A stretch of 64,000 bases of DNA, from positions 124,001 to 188,000 of the forward strand of contig CAVOYQ010000007.1 of NCBI GenBank assembly GCA_963700705.1, in the 5' to 3' direction. The stretch comes from JAHEFT01 sp963700705 (GTDB lineage Bacteria; Pseudomonadota; Gammaproteobacteria; Xanthomonadales; SZUA-36). The notes beneath the pieces are model-generated. The model was not told the DNA's origin. It did no database searches and worked only from the letters and a program-made list of their open reading frames with translations. The translations under genes and the position numbers were made by a program. How positions within the stretch are numbered: position 1 is the first letter of the stretch; each line of letters opens with the position of its first letter. This document shows positions 17,777 through 27,394 of the stretch, in pieces.

Positions 17777-19351
17777 TCAATGCCTGAAATGGCGGATGCC
17801 GGTAAACACCATCGCCATGTCGTGTTCATCGGCCGCGGCGATCACTTCCTCATCGCGCATCGACCCGCCCGGCTGGATGACTGCTGCAATTCCTGCTGCC
17901 CCGGCCGTGTCGATACCGTCACGGAACGGGAAGAAAGCATCGGACGCCATCACTGCGCCCTCGATCGGCAGCCCTGCGTCTTCCGCTTTCCAGCGCCCGA
18001 TGCGGGCCGAGTCCACCCGGCTCATCTGGCCGGCTCCGATGCCCACGGTGCGCCCGCCCGCTGCATATACGATGGCGTTGGATTTCACCATCCGGGCCAC
18101 TTTCCAGGCAAACAGCAGGTCGCGCCACTGCTGCCCGTCCGGTTGCCTCCGGGTCACGACCGTGCAGCTTTCCCTGGACACCGGGTCCAGGTCGGAAGTC
18201 TGGATCAGCAAGCCGCTGTCGATGCGCTTGAATGTCTGTTGCACTGATGGTTTGCCCGCCGGGATTTCGAGCACGCGAACATTTTTCTTGCCGGCCAGCA
18301 AGGCCAGGGCCTGTTCATCGAAGGCCGGCGCAATCAGGACTTCCAGGAACTGCCGGTCGATAATGGTTGCCGCGGTGGCTTCGTCCAGCGGCCGGTTAAA
18401 CGCGATAATGCCTCCGAAAGCGGAAGTCGGATCGGTGGCAAAGGCCAGGTCGTAAGCCGCGCCGGTGCTGCCCGCGACCGCGACGCCGCAGGGGTTGGCA
18501 TGCTTGATGATGGCGCAAGCGGTGTCTTCGAACTGGCGAACACATTCCCAGGCGGCATCGGCGTCGGCGATGTTGTTATACGAGAGCTCCTTGCCCTGGT
18601 GCTGTTTCGCCGTGGCCAGGCTGCCTTCGGCCGCAGACGGGTCACGGTACCAGGCGGCCTGCTGGTGCGGGTTTTCACCGTAACGCAGGTCCGCCACCTT
18701 GATGTAGCAGGCATTGGCCTGGTCCGGGAATATTGATGTCGCGCCATCGGGCGACCTCGCGGACAGGTAGGTGCTGATCGCATCATCGTACTGTGCGACC
18801 CTGTTGAAGGCGGCAACGGCCAGTTCGTAGCGGGTTTTCCGGTCCAGTTTTCCATTACCGGCCGCCAGTTTCGCCAGCACCTCTTCGTACTGGCCGGGAC
18901 TGGTGACGACGGCCACCGCATCGAAATTCTTGGCTGCCGAACGCACCATGGCCGGTCCGCCAATGTCGATGTTCTCGATGGCGTCTTCGAAGCTGCACCC
19001 GGCTTTTGCGGTCACGGATTCGAACGGGTACAGGTTGATCACGGCCATGTCGATACGCGGAATATCCTGCTCGGCCATGATCGCGTCGTCGGTCCCTTCA
19101 CGACCCAGCAATCCCCCGTGAATTCGCGGATGCAGTGTCTTGACGCGCCCCCCCATGATTTCCGGTGAACCGGTGTAATCGGAAACTTCGGTCACGGGTA
19201 AGCCGGCATCGGACAATGCGAGCGCGGTGCCGCCCGTGCTCAATAAGCCGTAACCCATTTGAACCAGTTTGCTGGCGAATTCGATAATACCGGTTTTATC
19301 CGAAACGCTGATCAATGCCAGCGCGCTGAAAGAATCAGATGAGGTGTTCAT
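17777..19351 (-). CDS. purH: Bifunctional AICAR transformylase / IMP cyclohydrolase
   Basis: Catalyses the last two steps of IMP synthesis. The N-terminal MGS-like cyclohydrolase domain begins ALISVSDKTGIIEFA; the AICAR transformylase domain carries KHANPCGVAV (catalytic Lys-His) and ends ASDAFFPFRDGID ... FTGIRHFRH. 524 residues, normal length. It starts 9 bases after fis and leads into purD, the usual order in this bacterial group. Confidence 0.97.
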   Translation of the reverse strand: MNTSSDSFSALALISVSDKTGIIEFASKLVQMGYGLLSTGGTALALSDAGLPVTEVSDYTGSPEIMGGRVKTLHPRIHGGLLGREGTDDAIMAEQDIPRIDMAVINLYPFESVTAKAGCSFEDAIENIDIGGPAMVRSAAKNFDAVAVVTSPGQYEEVLAKLAAGNGKLDRKTRYELAVAAFNRVAQYDDAISTYLSARSPDGATSIFPDQANACYIKVADLRYGENPHQQAAWYRDPSAAEGSLATAKQHQGKELSYNNIADADAAWECVRQFEDTACAIIKHANPCGVAVAGSTGAAYDLAFATDPTSAFGGIIAFNRPLDEATAATIIDRQFLEVLIAPAFDEQALALLAGKKNVRVLEIPAGKPSVQQTFKRIDSGLLIQTSDLDPVSRESCTVVTRRQPDGQQWRDLLFAWKVARMVKSNAIVYAAGGRTVGIGAGQMSRVDSARIGRWKAEDAGLPIEGAVMASDAFFPFRDGIDTAGAAGIAAVIQPGGSMRDEEVIAAADEHDMAMVFTGIRHFRH

Positions 19352-19360
19352 GTTTTCCTG

Positions 19361-19708
19361 TCAGTGCTTGCCATCTCTTACTGCAATGTCATAGCGGTTG
19401 AGTTTTGTTCTGAGCGTATTGCGTGTCATGCCCAGGATTTTGGCTGTTCTGGACTGGTTGCCCTGGGTGAATCGCAGGACTTCCTCGATCAGGGGAGGCT
19501 CGACCTGGGCCATCAGGATGCGATAGAGGGATTCGGGCTGAGAATGGCCCATGTCGTCCAGGTACCGGCGGATGGCTTCCTGTACGTTCTGTCTCAGGGG
19601 CGTTGGCAGGTCTGCTTCTACGGCAGGCTTTTCCTTGTCTTCCATGGTCATCGGTTTCGTATTTCGACCTGTTTTTTTCAGCGGGGTGTGAGCCTGATAC
19701 CCTACCAC
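19361..19708 (-). CDS. fis: Fis-family nucleoid DNA-binding protein
   Basis: Factor-for-inversion-stimulation family: central helices LRQNVQEAIRRYLDDMG and a C-terminal helix-turn-helix (FTQGNQSRTAKILGMTRNT). Fis bends DNA and regulates growth-rate-dependent transcription. The longest frame gives 115 residues; ATG 19651 or 19645 (MTMEDKEK / MEDKEK) would give a length nearer the E. coli protein and is likely the true start. Its place before purH-purD suggests it is expressed with purine synthesis. Confidence 0.92.
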   Translation of the reverse strand: MVGYQAHTPLKKTGRNTKPMTMEDKEKPAVEADLPTPLRQNVQEAIRRYLDDMGHSQPESLYRILMAQVEPPLIEEVLRFTQGNQSRTAKILGMTRNTLRTKLNRYDIAVRDGKH

Positions 19709-19735
19709 AACAGCCGGGTAATTTGCGTCGTCAGA

Positions 19736-20499
19736 TCAATGAAATTTCAACTCGAAACCCACGGCCTGCTGTCCCGGGTCGGGTAACTCCAGGGTCAGGG
19801 GCAGATAAGCCTGCGGAGTCATCAGGGTGTTTGTGGGCGTGCCCGTCGCCAGGTAATCGGAAGGGACAAATCGGGCCTGGCTCACCGCTTCCCCCCGGAG
19901 TCGAGCAGGATCACTTCCAGCTCGGGAAAGGGTTGGGATTGTTGCGCCCGGTTGACGATGGTCGCCGTGAGTTGCAACCTGCCGTCCTTGAAAGGATGGC
20001 TCTTGAGTTCGCGGCTGACCAGGTGGATCTGGTCCAGGTCCCTGAACACCGGCGCTGTTTTCGGTTCCCTGATGCCGGCCCGGGTCAACAACGAGTCGAT
20101 AAAGGGCTGGCGGGCAAGGGGTTTTCCGAGAAATTCAGCGTATTTGACCGTGCCGATCAGGGCGACGGCAATGGCGATGACGATCCAGGAAAGCCGCAAC
20201 AGCCTGCCACCGGATTTCGCGGGTTCGCCGGCTGCAGGGTTGGTGTCGGCGTTCAGTTCCGCCTGGTCCGGATCCAGCCTGGATCTGCGGGCCTGTTCGA
20301 GGTCAAGCGTCAGTCCGAGAACCGGCAAATCGCCGGCGGTTGGCGGCCGCTCCCCGGCGCCGGGCAATTCGTCGAACAGGGCTTCGAGCGCGTTGCCCAC
20401 TTTCTGGCACTTCCCGCAACGAAACTTGCCGCCACCCTGCGCCAACAAGCGGGCATTGACCGGGTGGGCCGTGTGGCAGCCTGTGCAGCGTGTGTACAC
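19736..20499 (-). CDS. DUF3426 zinc-ribbon membrane protein (one frameshift)
   Basis: N-terminal MJ0042-type zinc ribbon (CTGCHTAHPV ... FRCGKCQKVG), an acidic linker, one transmembrane helix (LSWIVIAIAVALIGTV) and the DUF3426 domain. The main frame stops after LEVILLDSGGKR at 19882, but the next frame continues EAVSQARFVPSDYL to GFELKFH and a stop at 19736, the expected family C-terminus. The break sits in a run of six G (19891-19896). Genes of this family often precede fis, as here. The role is unknown; the ribbon suggests metal or nucleic-acid contact. GTG start overlaps the DUF4124 stop by one base. Confidence 0.85.
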
Positions 20500-21191
20500 T
20501 AGGGCGTGTTCACACTATTGATGCACCGGCGTGATTCGGCAGCACGGTACAGGCCCCCGGACTCGCCCCCGGATTCGTCCCCGTCCCACTCTTCCTGCAG
20601 ATAACGGTAACGGACCAGTTGCTTGTCAAATTCCGACCGGATGGATAATTCACGTTTTTCCAGTGCATCCAAAGACAGCTGGTTTTCCGCCAGTCTCGAA
20701 TGCAGCTTGTTGAGCTCCTTGGATACATTATCAGCCACCTGCTTGCCGGCCCTTTGCTGGTCGGCGGCTTCCCTGACTTCACCCTGGAACGAGTCAAGCA
20801 TGCTGGCCCGGGTGGTTTGGAGCAGACGCCGGTCATACTCCAGTTGCTTGATTTCAACGTTCATCGCATCGATGATTTCCTGTTCGGAGTCATAGCGGAG
20901 CATCAGGAAATTATCCATCCGCCTTTGCAGCTCGGCTTCGGAATAGAGGGCCTTGGGCCGGGGCAGGCCGGATTTGTCCCTGGGCAGCTCCTTTTTGTCT
21001 TCCGCCGTGGGTTCCGGTGGCGGCGGCGGTGTCTGGCTGACGTCTTCGTCGATGACCAGCCCGCTGGAGTTCAGCACGTCGTGGCCTTTTTCCTTGAAAT
21101 CGGGCGGCAGTGACTCGCTGTAATGCACCTCTCCGTTTTCATCAACCCAGCGGTAGACTTCAGCAGCGCTTGCGGCGCCCGCCGTCAGCAC
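20499..21191 (-). CDS. DUF4124 periplasmic coiled-coil protein
   Basis: A DUF4124 domain follows the signal peptide (AAEVYRWVDENGEVHYSE), then a proline-rich patch and a long heptad-like region to about residue 210. The GTG at 21191 cuts into the signal peptide: in-frame codons upstream (ALISLLVAGV) extend its hydrophobic core but offer no standard start. An ATG at the pyrE stop (MELKHRTS) would fit with a one-base shift, so the 5' end may also carry an indel. Exported; function unknown. Confidence 0.78.
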   Translation of the reverse strand: MLTAGAASAAEVYRWVDENGEVHYSESLPPDFKEKGHDVLNSSGLVIDEDVSQTPPPPPEPTAEDKKELPRDKSGLPRPKALYSEAELQRRMDNFLMLRYDSEQEIIDAMNVEIKQLEYDRRLLQTTRASMLDSFQGEVREAADQQRAGKQVADNVSKELNKLHSRLAENQLSLDALEKRELSIRSEFDKQLVRYRYLQEEWDGDESGGESGGLYRAAESRRCINSVNTP

Positions 21192-21229
21192 TCCGGCGAC
21201 CAGTAGTGAAATTAGGGCTGGTCCGATGT

Positions 21230-21871
21230 TTAAGTTCCATAGTTTTCCCGATATTGCTGAATGGCGTTCAGATCCATGTTTGCGATTGATTTCGACTCCA
21301 GGAAACGGATCAGGTCATCCAGTCCGGCGATCGAAGTGCAGGGTATCCCGTATTCGATTTGGACCTGTTGCGCGGCAGACAGTTCGCCGCTTCCCCGCTC
21401 CTGGCGGTCAAGGGCAATAGCGATTCCGGCCGTATCCGCCCGGGCTGACCTGATAATGGCAATGGATTCCCGGACCGAAGTTCCGGCCGATATCACGTCG
21501 TCGATCACCAGCACTTTCCCGCGCAGCGGGGCGCCAACGATGGTTCCCCCTTCACCGTGGTCCTTGGCTTCCTTGCGATTGAACGCGTAGGGCACGTTTC
21601 TTCCATGGTGATCGTTTAACGCAACCGCGGTGGCCGCGGCCAACGGGATGCCCTTGTAGGCGGGACCGAACAGCATGTCGAATGCGATTCCTGATTCCAG
21701 TATCGCTTCGGCATAGCACCGTCCGAGTTCGCCCAGGGAGGCCCCGTCGTCAAATCCGCCGGCGTTGAAAAAGTACGGACTGACGCGCCCGGATTTGAGC
21801 GTGAAGCTGCCGAAGCTGAGGTTTCCCTTGTTCAGGGCGAGTTCGAAGAACCTGCGTTTATAGTCTTTCAC
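21230..21871 (-). CDS. pyrE: Orotate phosphoribosyltransferase
   Basis: Transfers the phosphoribosyl group from PRPP to orotate in pyrimidine synthesis. PRPP-binding motif KVLVIDDVISAGTSVRE near residue 120, FGPAYKGIPLAAATAVAL and the flexible catalytic loop KEAKDHGEGG are all present. 213 residues, as in E. coli. It is divergent from the exonuclease III gene, the same pairing as crc-pyrE in Pseudomonas. Confidence 0.96.
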   Translation of the reverse strand: MKDYKRRFFELALNKGNLSFGSFTLKSGRVSPYFFNAGGFDDGASLGELGRCYAEAILESGIAFDMLFGPAYKGIPLAAATAVALNDHHGRNVPYAFNRKEAKDHGEGGTIVGAPLRGKVLVIDDVISAGTSVRESIAIIRSARADTAGIAIALDRQERGSGELSAAQQVQIEYGIPCTSIAGLDDLIRFLESKSIANMDLNAIQQYRENYGT

Positions 21872-22003
21872 TGAAGAATCCTTTCCTGTGACAGCTCAGT
21901 ATGCCAAAAAAGCACGCAAGAATAAAAAATCCGTGCCAAACGGCTGCAACGTTTTGCTATGCTGGCCCGCTGAAGTATCGACCTTTCCGGAGCAAAGCCA
22001 AAG

Positions 22004-22790
22004 ATGCGGATTATCACCCTGAACGCCAACGGCATCCGGTCCGCCGCCAGCAAGGGCTTTTTTGACTGGATGCACCGGCAGGACGCTGACGTTGTCTGTG
22101 TCCAGGAAACCAAGGCGCAACACGAGCAACTGGTGGACCGGCATTTCTTTCCGCCGGGTTACCATGTGTACTATCACGACGCGCTGAAGAAAGGTTACAG
22201 CGGGGTGGCCATTTATACCCGGCATCAACCCGACCGGGTGCATTACGGCCTGGGCTGGGAGGTGATGGACAGCGAGGGGCGCTGGCTGCAGGCGGATTTC
22301 GCCGATCTTTCGGTCATTTCGATCTACCTGCCTTCCGGCTCCTCGAAAGAGGAGCGTCAGCAGGTCAAGTACGAATGCATGGACTACCTGAAGCCCCGTT
22401 TGGCGGAGTGGGCCCGGGATGGCCGCCACTACGTGATCTGCGGCGACTGGAATATCGCGCACAAGAATATCGATATCAAGAACTGGCGGGGCAACCTGAA
22501 GAATTCGGGTTTTCTGCCCGAAGAGCGGGCCTGGCTGGACGAGTTGTTCGGCGATGTCGGGATGGCGGATGCGTTTCGTGTCGTCGATCCGCGGGAGGAG
22601 CAGTACACCTGGTGGTCGAACCGCGGGCAGGCCTGGGCCAACAACACCGGGATGGCGCATCGATTACCAGGTCACGACCCCGGCGCTGGCCGGAAAAGCA
22701 ACCCGGGCTGAAATCTACAAGGATCAACGCTTTTCCGACCACGCCCCGCTGATCATGGATTACGATTTCGAATTTCCGGGCCGGGAATGA
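22004..22790 (+). CDS. xthA: Exodeoxyribonuclease III (one frameshift)
   Basis: AP endonuclease / 3' exonuclease of base excision repair. Catalytic positions are intact: CVQETKAQ (metal-binding Glu), GDWNIAHKNIDIKN, and after the shift RIDYQV and FSDHAPLIMDY. The first frame runs to NNTGMAHR; the next frame resumes as WRIDYQ. One surplus base at about 22648-22653 (CCGGGATGG) explains it, restoring about 261 residues. Intact active-site residues separate it from Crc, the catalytically dead homologue beside pyrE in Pseudomonas. Confidence 0.93.
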
Positions 22791-22794
22791 TCGC

Positions 22795-24049
22795 TTGAGC
22801 CCGGCAAAACCACGCGATTGGAAGGAGATCCTGTTCAGCCGGCGGATGCTGGTGTGTCTGTTTATCGGCTTCAGCTCCGGCATGCCGCTGTATGTGCTGA
22901 TCCAGCTGGTGCCGGCCTGGTTGCGCAGCAACGGTGTGGACCTGGCGACGATCGGCCTGTTCTCGCTGGTGTCGCTGCCCGTACACCTGGAAATTCCTCT
23001 GGTCGCCGCTGATGGACCGCTTCGTTCCGCCGATCCTCGGCCGGCGCCGGGGCTGGGCGGTGCTGACGCAATTGGCCCTGCTGGTTTCCATCGGCATGCT
23101 CGGCATGTTCGACCCGGTGAAATCCCTCGGCGTCATCGTGGCCGTGGTATTCGCGGTATCGCTGTTTTCGGCCAGCCAGGACATCGTGATCGATGCTTAC
23201 CGGCGGGAGTTGCTGGCCGATGATGAACTGGGCACCGGTAATTCCTTCTTCATCAACGCCTACCGGCTGTCCTCGCTGGTGCCCGGTTCACTGGCCCTGA
23301 TCCTGTCCGACCACCTGCCCTGGGCCACCGTGTTCTGGGTCACTGCGAGCTTCATGGCAGTCGGTGTCGTCACCTCGGTCGTGATCCGTGAAGTCGGCGA
23401 CGCGAGCCTTGCGCCGCATACGTTGCGGGAAGCCGTGATCGAACCGTTCCGCGAGTTTTTTGCACGCGACGGGGTGGCCACTGCGGTTGCCATCCTGGCC
23501 TTCATGTTCCTGTACAAGCTGGGCGACAACATGGCGACCGCCCTGGCCACGCCGTTTTACCTGGACATGGGTTTCAGCCGCACCGAGATCGGCGCCGTCG
23601 CCAAGGTGGCGGCCCTGTGGGCTTCGGTTGCGGGCTCGATCATCGGCGGCATCGCGATGCTGAAACTCAGCATCAACCGGTCGTTGTGGATTTTCGGATT
23701 CGTGCAGATGATCACCATCCTGGGCTACGCCTGGCTCAGCGTGATCGGCCATGACACGACCGCGTTGTTCGCGCTGGTCAGCGCCGAATACCTGGGGGTC
23801 GGGCTGGGCACCGTGGCGCTGACCGCCTACATCGCGCGGGAAACCAGCCTGGCGTTCACCGCCACCCAGTTCGCGCTGTTCACCAGTTTCATGGCCGTGC
23901 CGCGCACCTTCGCCAATGCCAGCACCGGCTTCCTGATCGAGGCGATGGGCTACACCAGTTTTTTCCTGCTGTGCACGGCGGTCGCGGTTCCCGGGATGCT
24001 GATGCTGTTCAAGGTCGCGCCGTGGAATGATCGACCAGGCGGCCTGTAA
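22795..24049 (+). CDS. AmpG-like MFS transporter (one frameshift)
   Basis: Twelve-helix major facilitator resembling AmpG muropeptide permeases. The first frame reads DWKEILFSRRMLVCLFIG, then GMPLYVLIQLVPAWLR, to LFSLVSLP; the next frame continues YTWKFLWSPLMDRF, the AmpG signature after helix 2, through ASQDIVIDAYRRELL to the end. One surplus C at 22978-22980 separates them; restored length is about 417 residues. TTG start 4 bases after xthA suggests coupling. Substrate by family: GlcNAc-anhydroMurNAc peptides from wall recycling, consistent with anmK and ampE nearby. Confidence 0.85.
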
Positions 24050-24061
24050 TTCCCGACTGGG

Positions 24062-24349
24062 TCAGGCGGCTTGATAAATCCCGTGATAAAGCGTCCACAG
24101 CCCGATCAGCACGAAGCCGCTGCCGGCGATGATCGACATCATTTTGACGTTGACGAATTGCGACAGCAGGGTGCCGGCGATCACGCCGATCGCGCTGGTC
24201 AGGACCAGCGCCGAAGCGGAGCCGAAAAATACCGTCCACTTACTGACATCCTTGTCTGCTGCAAACAGCATCGTGACCAGCTGGGTTTTGTCGGCCATTT
24301 CAGCGATGAAAACACTGACGAACACGGTAGCGAGTATTTTCCAGTCCAT
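24062..24349 (-). CDS. GDT1/TMEM165 (UPF0016) family small membrane protein
   Basis: A 95-residue, three-helix membrane protein with the family cation motif in IAEMADKTQLVTML. Canonical members have two such repeats; this is a single-repeat form and would need to dimerise. Family members transport Mn2+ or Ca2+/H+. It converges on the AmpG-like gene and has no partner repeat gene beside it. Confidence 0.85.
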   Translation of the reverse strand: MDWKILATVFVSVFIAEMADKTQLVTMLFAADKDVSKWTVFFGSASALVLTSAIGVIAGTLLSQFVNVKMMSIIAGSGFVLIGLWTLYHGIYQAA

Positions 24350-24383
24350 TGAGAACTCCCTGCAGGGTGGTGAAAAAGAGGGC

Positions 24384-25847
24384 TCAGCCCGCCATGGACT
24401 GGCGAACCAGGTGGTAATAGAAACGGATGGCCTCCAGGTAGTCTTCGACGGCGACGTGCTCGTCGATTCCGTGGATGTAGCGGATCGTGTCCGGATCGAC
24501 CCGCAGCATCATGAAGCGGTAGACGTTGGGTGACACGTCATAGAAATACTTGGCGTCGGTGCCGCCGCGCACCATGTACGGCGCCACCAGGATGTTTTCG
24601 TCCATGCCGCGGATGGTGCTGGCGATCAGTTCATAACCGCGCGAGTCGGTAGGCGACACCGGTGAAGGGTCTGTGGCCATTTCGGTCGTGACCACGACGC
24701 GGTCGTCATCGATCAGCTCAATAACGCGCTGTTTGACGGTCTCGACCGTTTCCCCCGGGATGATCCGGAAATTGATCACCGCGGTCGCGCGGGTCGGCAG
24801 GATATTGGATTTCGGGCTGCCGCTGGCCATGGTCGCAGCCGTCGTCGTCCGCAGCGCTGCCGCATCGTCCGGATTTTTCAGCATGACGCTCTCGACCAGC
24901 GGCGAAAGCAGCCAGAGGTTGCCCATGGCCAGGCGTGTGCTGAACGGCATCTCTGCGCCGATGACTTCGAACGTCATGTACGCATAATCCAGGCCGGCCG
25001 GAAAAGGATGGTCTTCGACCTTCACGATGGCCCGGGCCAGGATGCCCAGCGCGGTTTGCTCCGGCGGTTGCGATGAATGGCCGCCGGGCGCATTCACAGT
25101 CAGCACCAGGTTGACGTACCCTTTTTCCGAAACCCCGATAACGGCCAGCGGCCGGTCCAGGCCTTCCGTCATTCCTTCGGTAACGGCGCCGCCTTCATCC
25201 ATGACATAGTCGAAGGTGATTCCCCGGTCCTTGAAGTACTTCGCGACATTGGCCGCGCCGTCAAACCCGCCGACTTCTTCATCGTGCCCGAAGGCCAGGT
25301 AGATCGTGCGTTGGGGCCTGACGTTCTCCGACAACAGCAATTCCATTGCCTCCATCAACGCGATGACCGTGAACTTGTCGTCCACGCTGCCGCGCCCCCA
25401 GATGACACCGTCCGCGACGGTTCCATCGAATGGCGGGTAGGTCCATTGGTCCAGCGTGATTTCTTCGACCGGCACCACGTCCATGTGACCCATGTACAAA
25501 ACGGGTTCCAGCGACGGGTCGGAGCCCTGCAGCCGGTAAACCAGGCTGTAATCGTTCACCACCGTCAACTCGGTGTTCTGATGGACCAGCGGGTAGGCGC
25601 CGGCCAAAAATTCCCTGAAACGGGTAAAGGCGGCCGCATCGAATTGGCTGCGGTCGTCGAAGGAAACCGTCGGAATGGTCAACGCCTCGGAAAAACGCTG
25701 AACAGCCAGCGGCCGGTCAAGGTTGATTTCAACAATACCGGAAGCCGGCTGCAGTTGGCGGTCGTGAAAGACCGAACCGGCGCGGAAAACAAGTATCGCC
25801 GCCAGGACAACGACAAGGGTCAGCAAGATCAGGATGGTCTTTTTCAT
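24384..25847 (-). CDS. M20 family metallopeptidase, membrane anchored
   Basis: Di-zinc carboxypeptidase-like enzyme of about 487 residues. ATG 25847 gives an N-terminal membrane anchor or signal (KKTILILLTLVVVLAAILVF). Metal ligands and catalytic residues are visible in YMGHMDVVPVEE, IWGRGSVDDKFT and FGHDEEVGGFDG; a dimerisation domain follows (VNAPGGHSSQPPEQTAL). It is closest in pattern to the Cps1 / PM20D1 branch that cleaves or forms N-acyl amino acids and dipeptides. It follows yccF by 28 bases. Confidence 0.88.
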   Translation of the reverse strand: MKKTILILLTLVVVLAAILVFRAGSVFHDRQLQPASGIVEINLDRPLAVQRFSEALTIPTVSFDDRSQFDAAAFTRFREFLAGAYPLVHQNTELTVVNDYSLVYRLQGSDPSLEPVLYMGHMDVVPVEEITLDQWTYPPFDGTVADGVIWGRGSVDDKFTVIALMEAMELLLSENVRPQRTIYLAFGHDEEVGGFDGAANVAKYFKDRGITFDYVMDEGGAVTEGMTEGLDRPLAVIGVSEKGYVNLVLTVNAPGGHSSQPPEQTALGILARAIVKVEDHPFPAGLDYAYMTFEVIGAEMPFSTRLAMGNLWLLSPLVESVMLKNPDDAAALRTTTAATMASGSPKSNILPTRATAVINFRIIPGETVETVKQRVIELIDDDRVVVTTEMATDPSPVSPTDSRGYELIASTIRGMDENILVAPYMVRGGTDAKYFYDVSPNVYRFMMLRVDPDTIRYIHGIDEHVAVEDYLEAIRFYYHLVRQSMAG

Positions 25848-25875
25848 AAGGATTCGGATGGTTAGAAACAGGGGG

Positions 25876-26253
25876 TCAGCGGATTTCCCGGACTTCAAAA
25901 CCGAAAGGAATCAACGCCAGGCGGGTCATTTTCAGGTGCTGGGCCGCCAGCGGCAGGCCAATGATCGTGACGGCGAAGAGCAGCGCCATGACCAGGTGGA
26001 AGACGGCCAGTTCCAGGCCCGGGAGGAGAATCCACAGGATGTTCATGATCACGGACAGGGCCCCGCTCGGAGGCTCTTTTTCACGGATTTCGTGGCCAAA
26101 GGGCGCGACGGCCAGTCCGGCCAGCTTGAAGCACTGGATGCCAAAAGGAATGCCGATGATCGTGATGCAAAGCATCACGGCGCCCAGCACGTAGGCGAAC
26201 ACGACAATGAATCCACCGAAGAGCAGCCAGATAAGGTTCAGAAGCAGGTTCAT
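25876..26253 (-). CDS. YccF family inner-membrane protein
   Basis: A 125-residue protein with two related halves, each holding hydrophobic helices and a GIPFGIQCFKLA / GLPLAAQHLKMT type segment followed by APFGHEI / IPFGFEV. This duplicated YccF (DUF307) pattern is diagnostic. Function is unknown. It lies 25 bases after anmK in the same direction. Confidence 0.9.
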   Translation of the reverse strand: MNLLLNLIWLLFGGFIVVFAYVLGAVMLCITIIGIPFGIQCFKLAGLAVAPFGHEIREKEPPSGALSVIMNILWILLPGLELAVFHLVMALLFAVTIIGLPLAAQHLKMTRLALIPFGFEVREIR

Positions 26254-26278
26254 GGGTCCATTCTACCCCACTCCCGGG

Positions 26279-27394
26279 CTAATGAGGACGGGCGATATTC
26301 CCCAGTAAAACCGGTTTCCGGGCCCCGGTGATGCTGCCCGTATCGAGTACGTGTTCCGCGAGCCTTTCCCGCGCCAGCCAGGCGAACAGCACGGCTTCTA
26401 CCCAGTCGGGGTCCAGGCCGAATTCGGCGGTGGATGCCACCGGTGTTCCAGGCAATAGCGCTTCGAGACGCTGCAACAGGTAGCGGTTGTGCGCCCCGCC
26501 GCCGCACACCAGCACCTCGCCGGGTTCGTGCTTGCGGATCGCGTCGGCCACCGTGGCGGCCGTAAGTTCCGCCAGCGTGGCCTGGACGTCCCGCGGGTCA
26601 TTTCCCGGATCCGGAGCGTATTTTTCCAGCCAGGTCAGGTTGAAATACTCGATTCCCGTGCTTTTTGGCGCGGATTTTTGAAAATACGGATCGGAAAGCA
26701 AGGATTCCAGCAGTTCAGGCCGGCACGTACCGCCAGCCGCCCAGCCGCCATCGCGGTCGAAGGCTTCACCCCGATGGACCCTGATCCATGCATCCATCAG
26801 GCAGTTTGCCGGCCCGGTGTCATAACCCGATACGCGGCCATCGCGATGAAGGATGGAGATGTTCGCAATGCCCCCGAGGTTAAGCACCACCCGGGCGTTT
26901 GTTTCCATTTCGGTGGGTGGGCGGAACAGCGCCCGGTGCAACAGGGGCGCCAGCGGCGCGCCCTGGCCGCCGGCTTCGATATCGGCGCGCCGGAAATCAG
27001 CGATGGTGACGATGCCGGTCTGCCGGGCGATCCGTCCCGGGTTTCCCAACTGGATCGATTCCGGGTGCGCGCCACCGGGTTCATGCCAGACAGTCTGCCC
27101 GTGCGAGCCGATCGCGGTGATGTCCTGCCCTTTCACCGCGGCTTTTTGCAAAAGCAAACGGACGGTGCCGGCGAAGTGATCCGCCAGTTGCGCGTCCATT
27201 TCCTTCATGGCTGCCTCCCCGGGCCGATGTCCGGTGTTGACCATCCGGTCAAGCGACCGGGCCAGGTCAGGCGGGTAAGGCACGCAGACGGTTTCCACCA
27301 GTTCGGGCTGATCTTCCGCAAAACGGACCAGGGCTGCATCCACGCCATCGCGCGAGGTGCCGGAAATCATGCCAATGTAAAGCGCCGGGTTCAC
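26279..27394 (-). CDS. anmK: Anhydro-N-acetylmuramic acid kinase
   Basis: Phosphorylates and opens 1,6-anhydroMurNAc from recycled cell wall to MurNAc-6-phosphate. N-terminal GMISGTSRDGVDAALV is the ATP-binding signature; VLNLGGIANISIL, DTGPANCLMDAW and VCGGGAHNRYLL follow. 371 residues, normal. The GTG start overlaps the stop of the M23 peptidase gene as GTGA, so the two are coupled, fitting a shared peptidoglycan role. Confidence 0.95.
   Translation of the reverse strand: MNPALYIGMISGTSRDGVDAALVRFAEDQPELVETVCVPYPPDLARSLDRMVNTGHRPGEAAMKEMDAQLADHFAGTVRLLLQKAAVKGQDITAIGSHGQTVWHEPGGAHPESIQLGNPGRIARQTGIVTIADFRRADIEAGGQGAPLAPLLHRALFRPPTEMETNARVVLNLGGIANISILHRDGRVSGYDTGPANCLMDAWIRVHRGEAFDRDGGWAAGGTCRPELLESLLSDPYFQKSAPKSTGIEYFNLTWLEKYAPDPGNDPRDVQATLAELTAATVADAIRKHEPGEVLVCGGGAHNRYLLQRLEALLPGTPVASTAEFGLDPDWVEAVLFAWLARERLAEHVLDTGSITGARKPVLLGNIARPH

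Noticed and set aside
22004..22790. Crc catabolite-repression regulator
   Set aside because: Nuclease active-site residues are retained, which Crc lacks.
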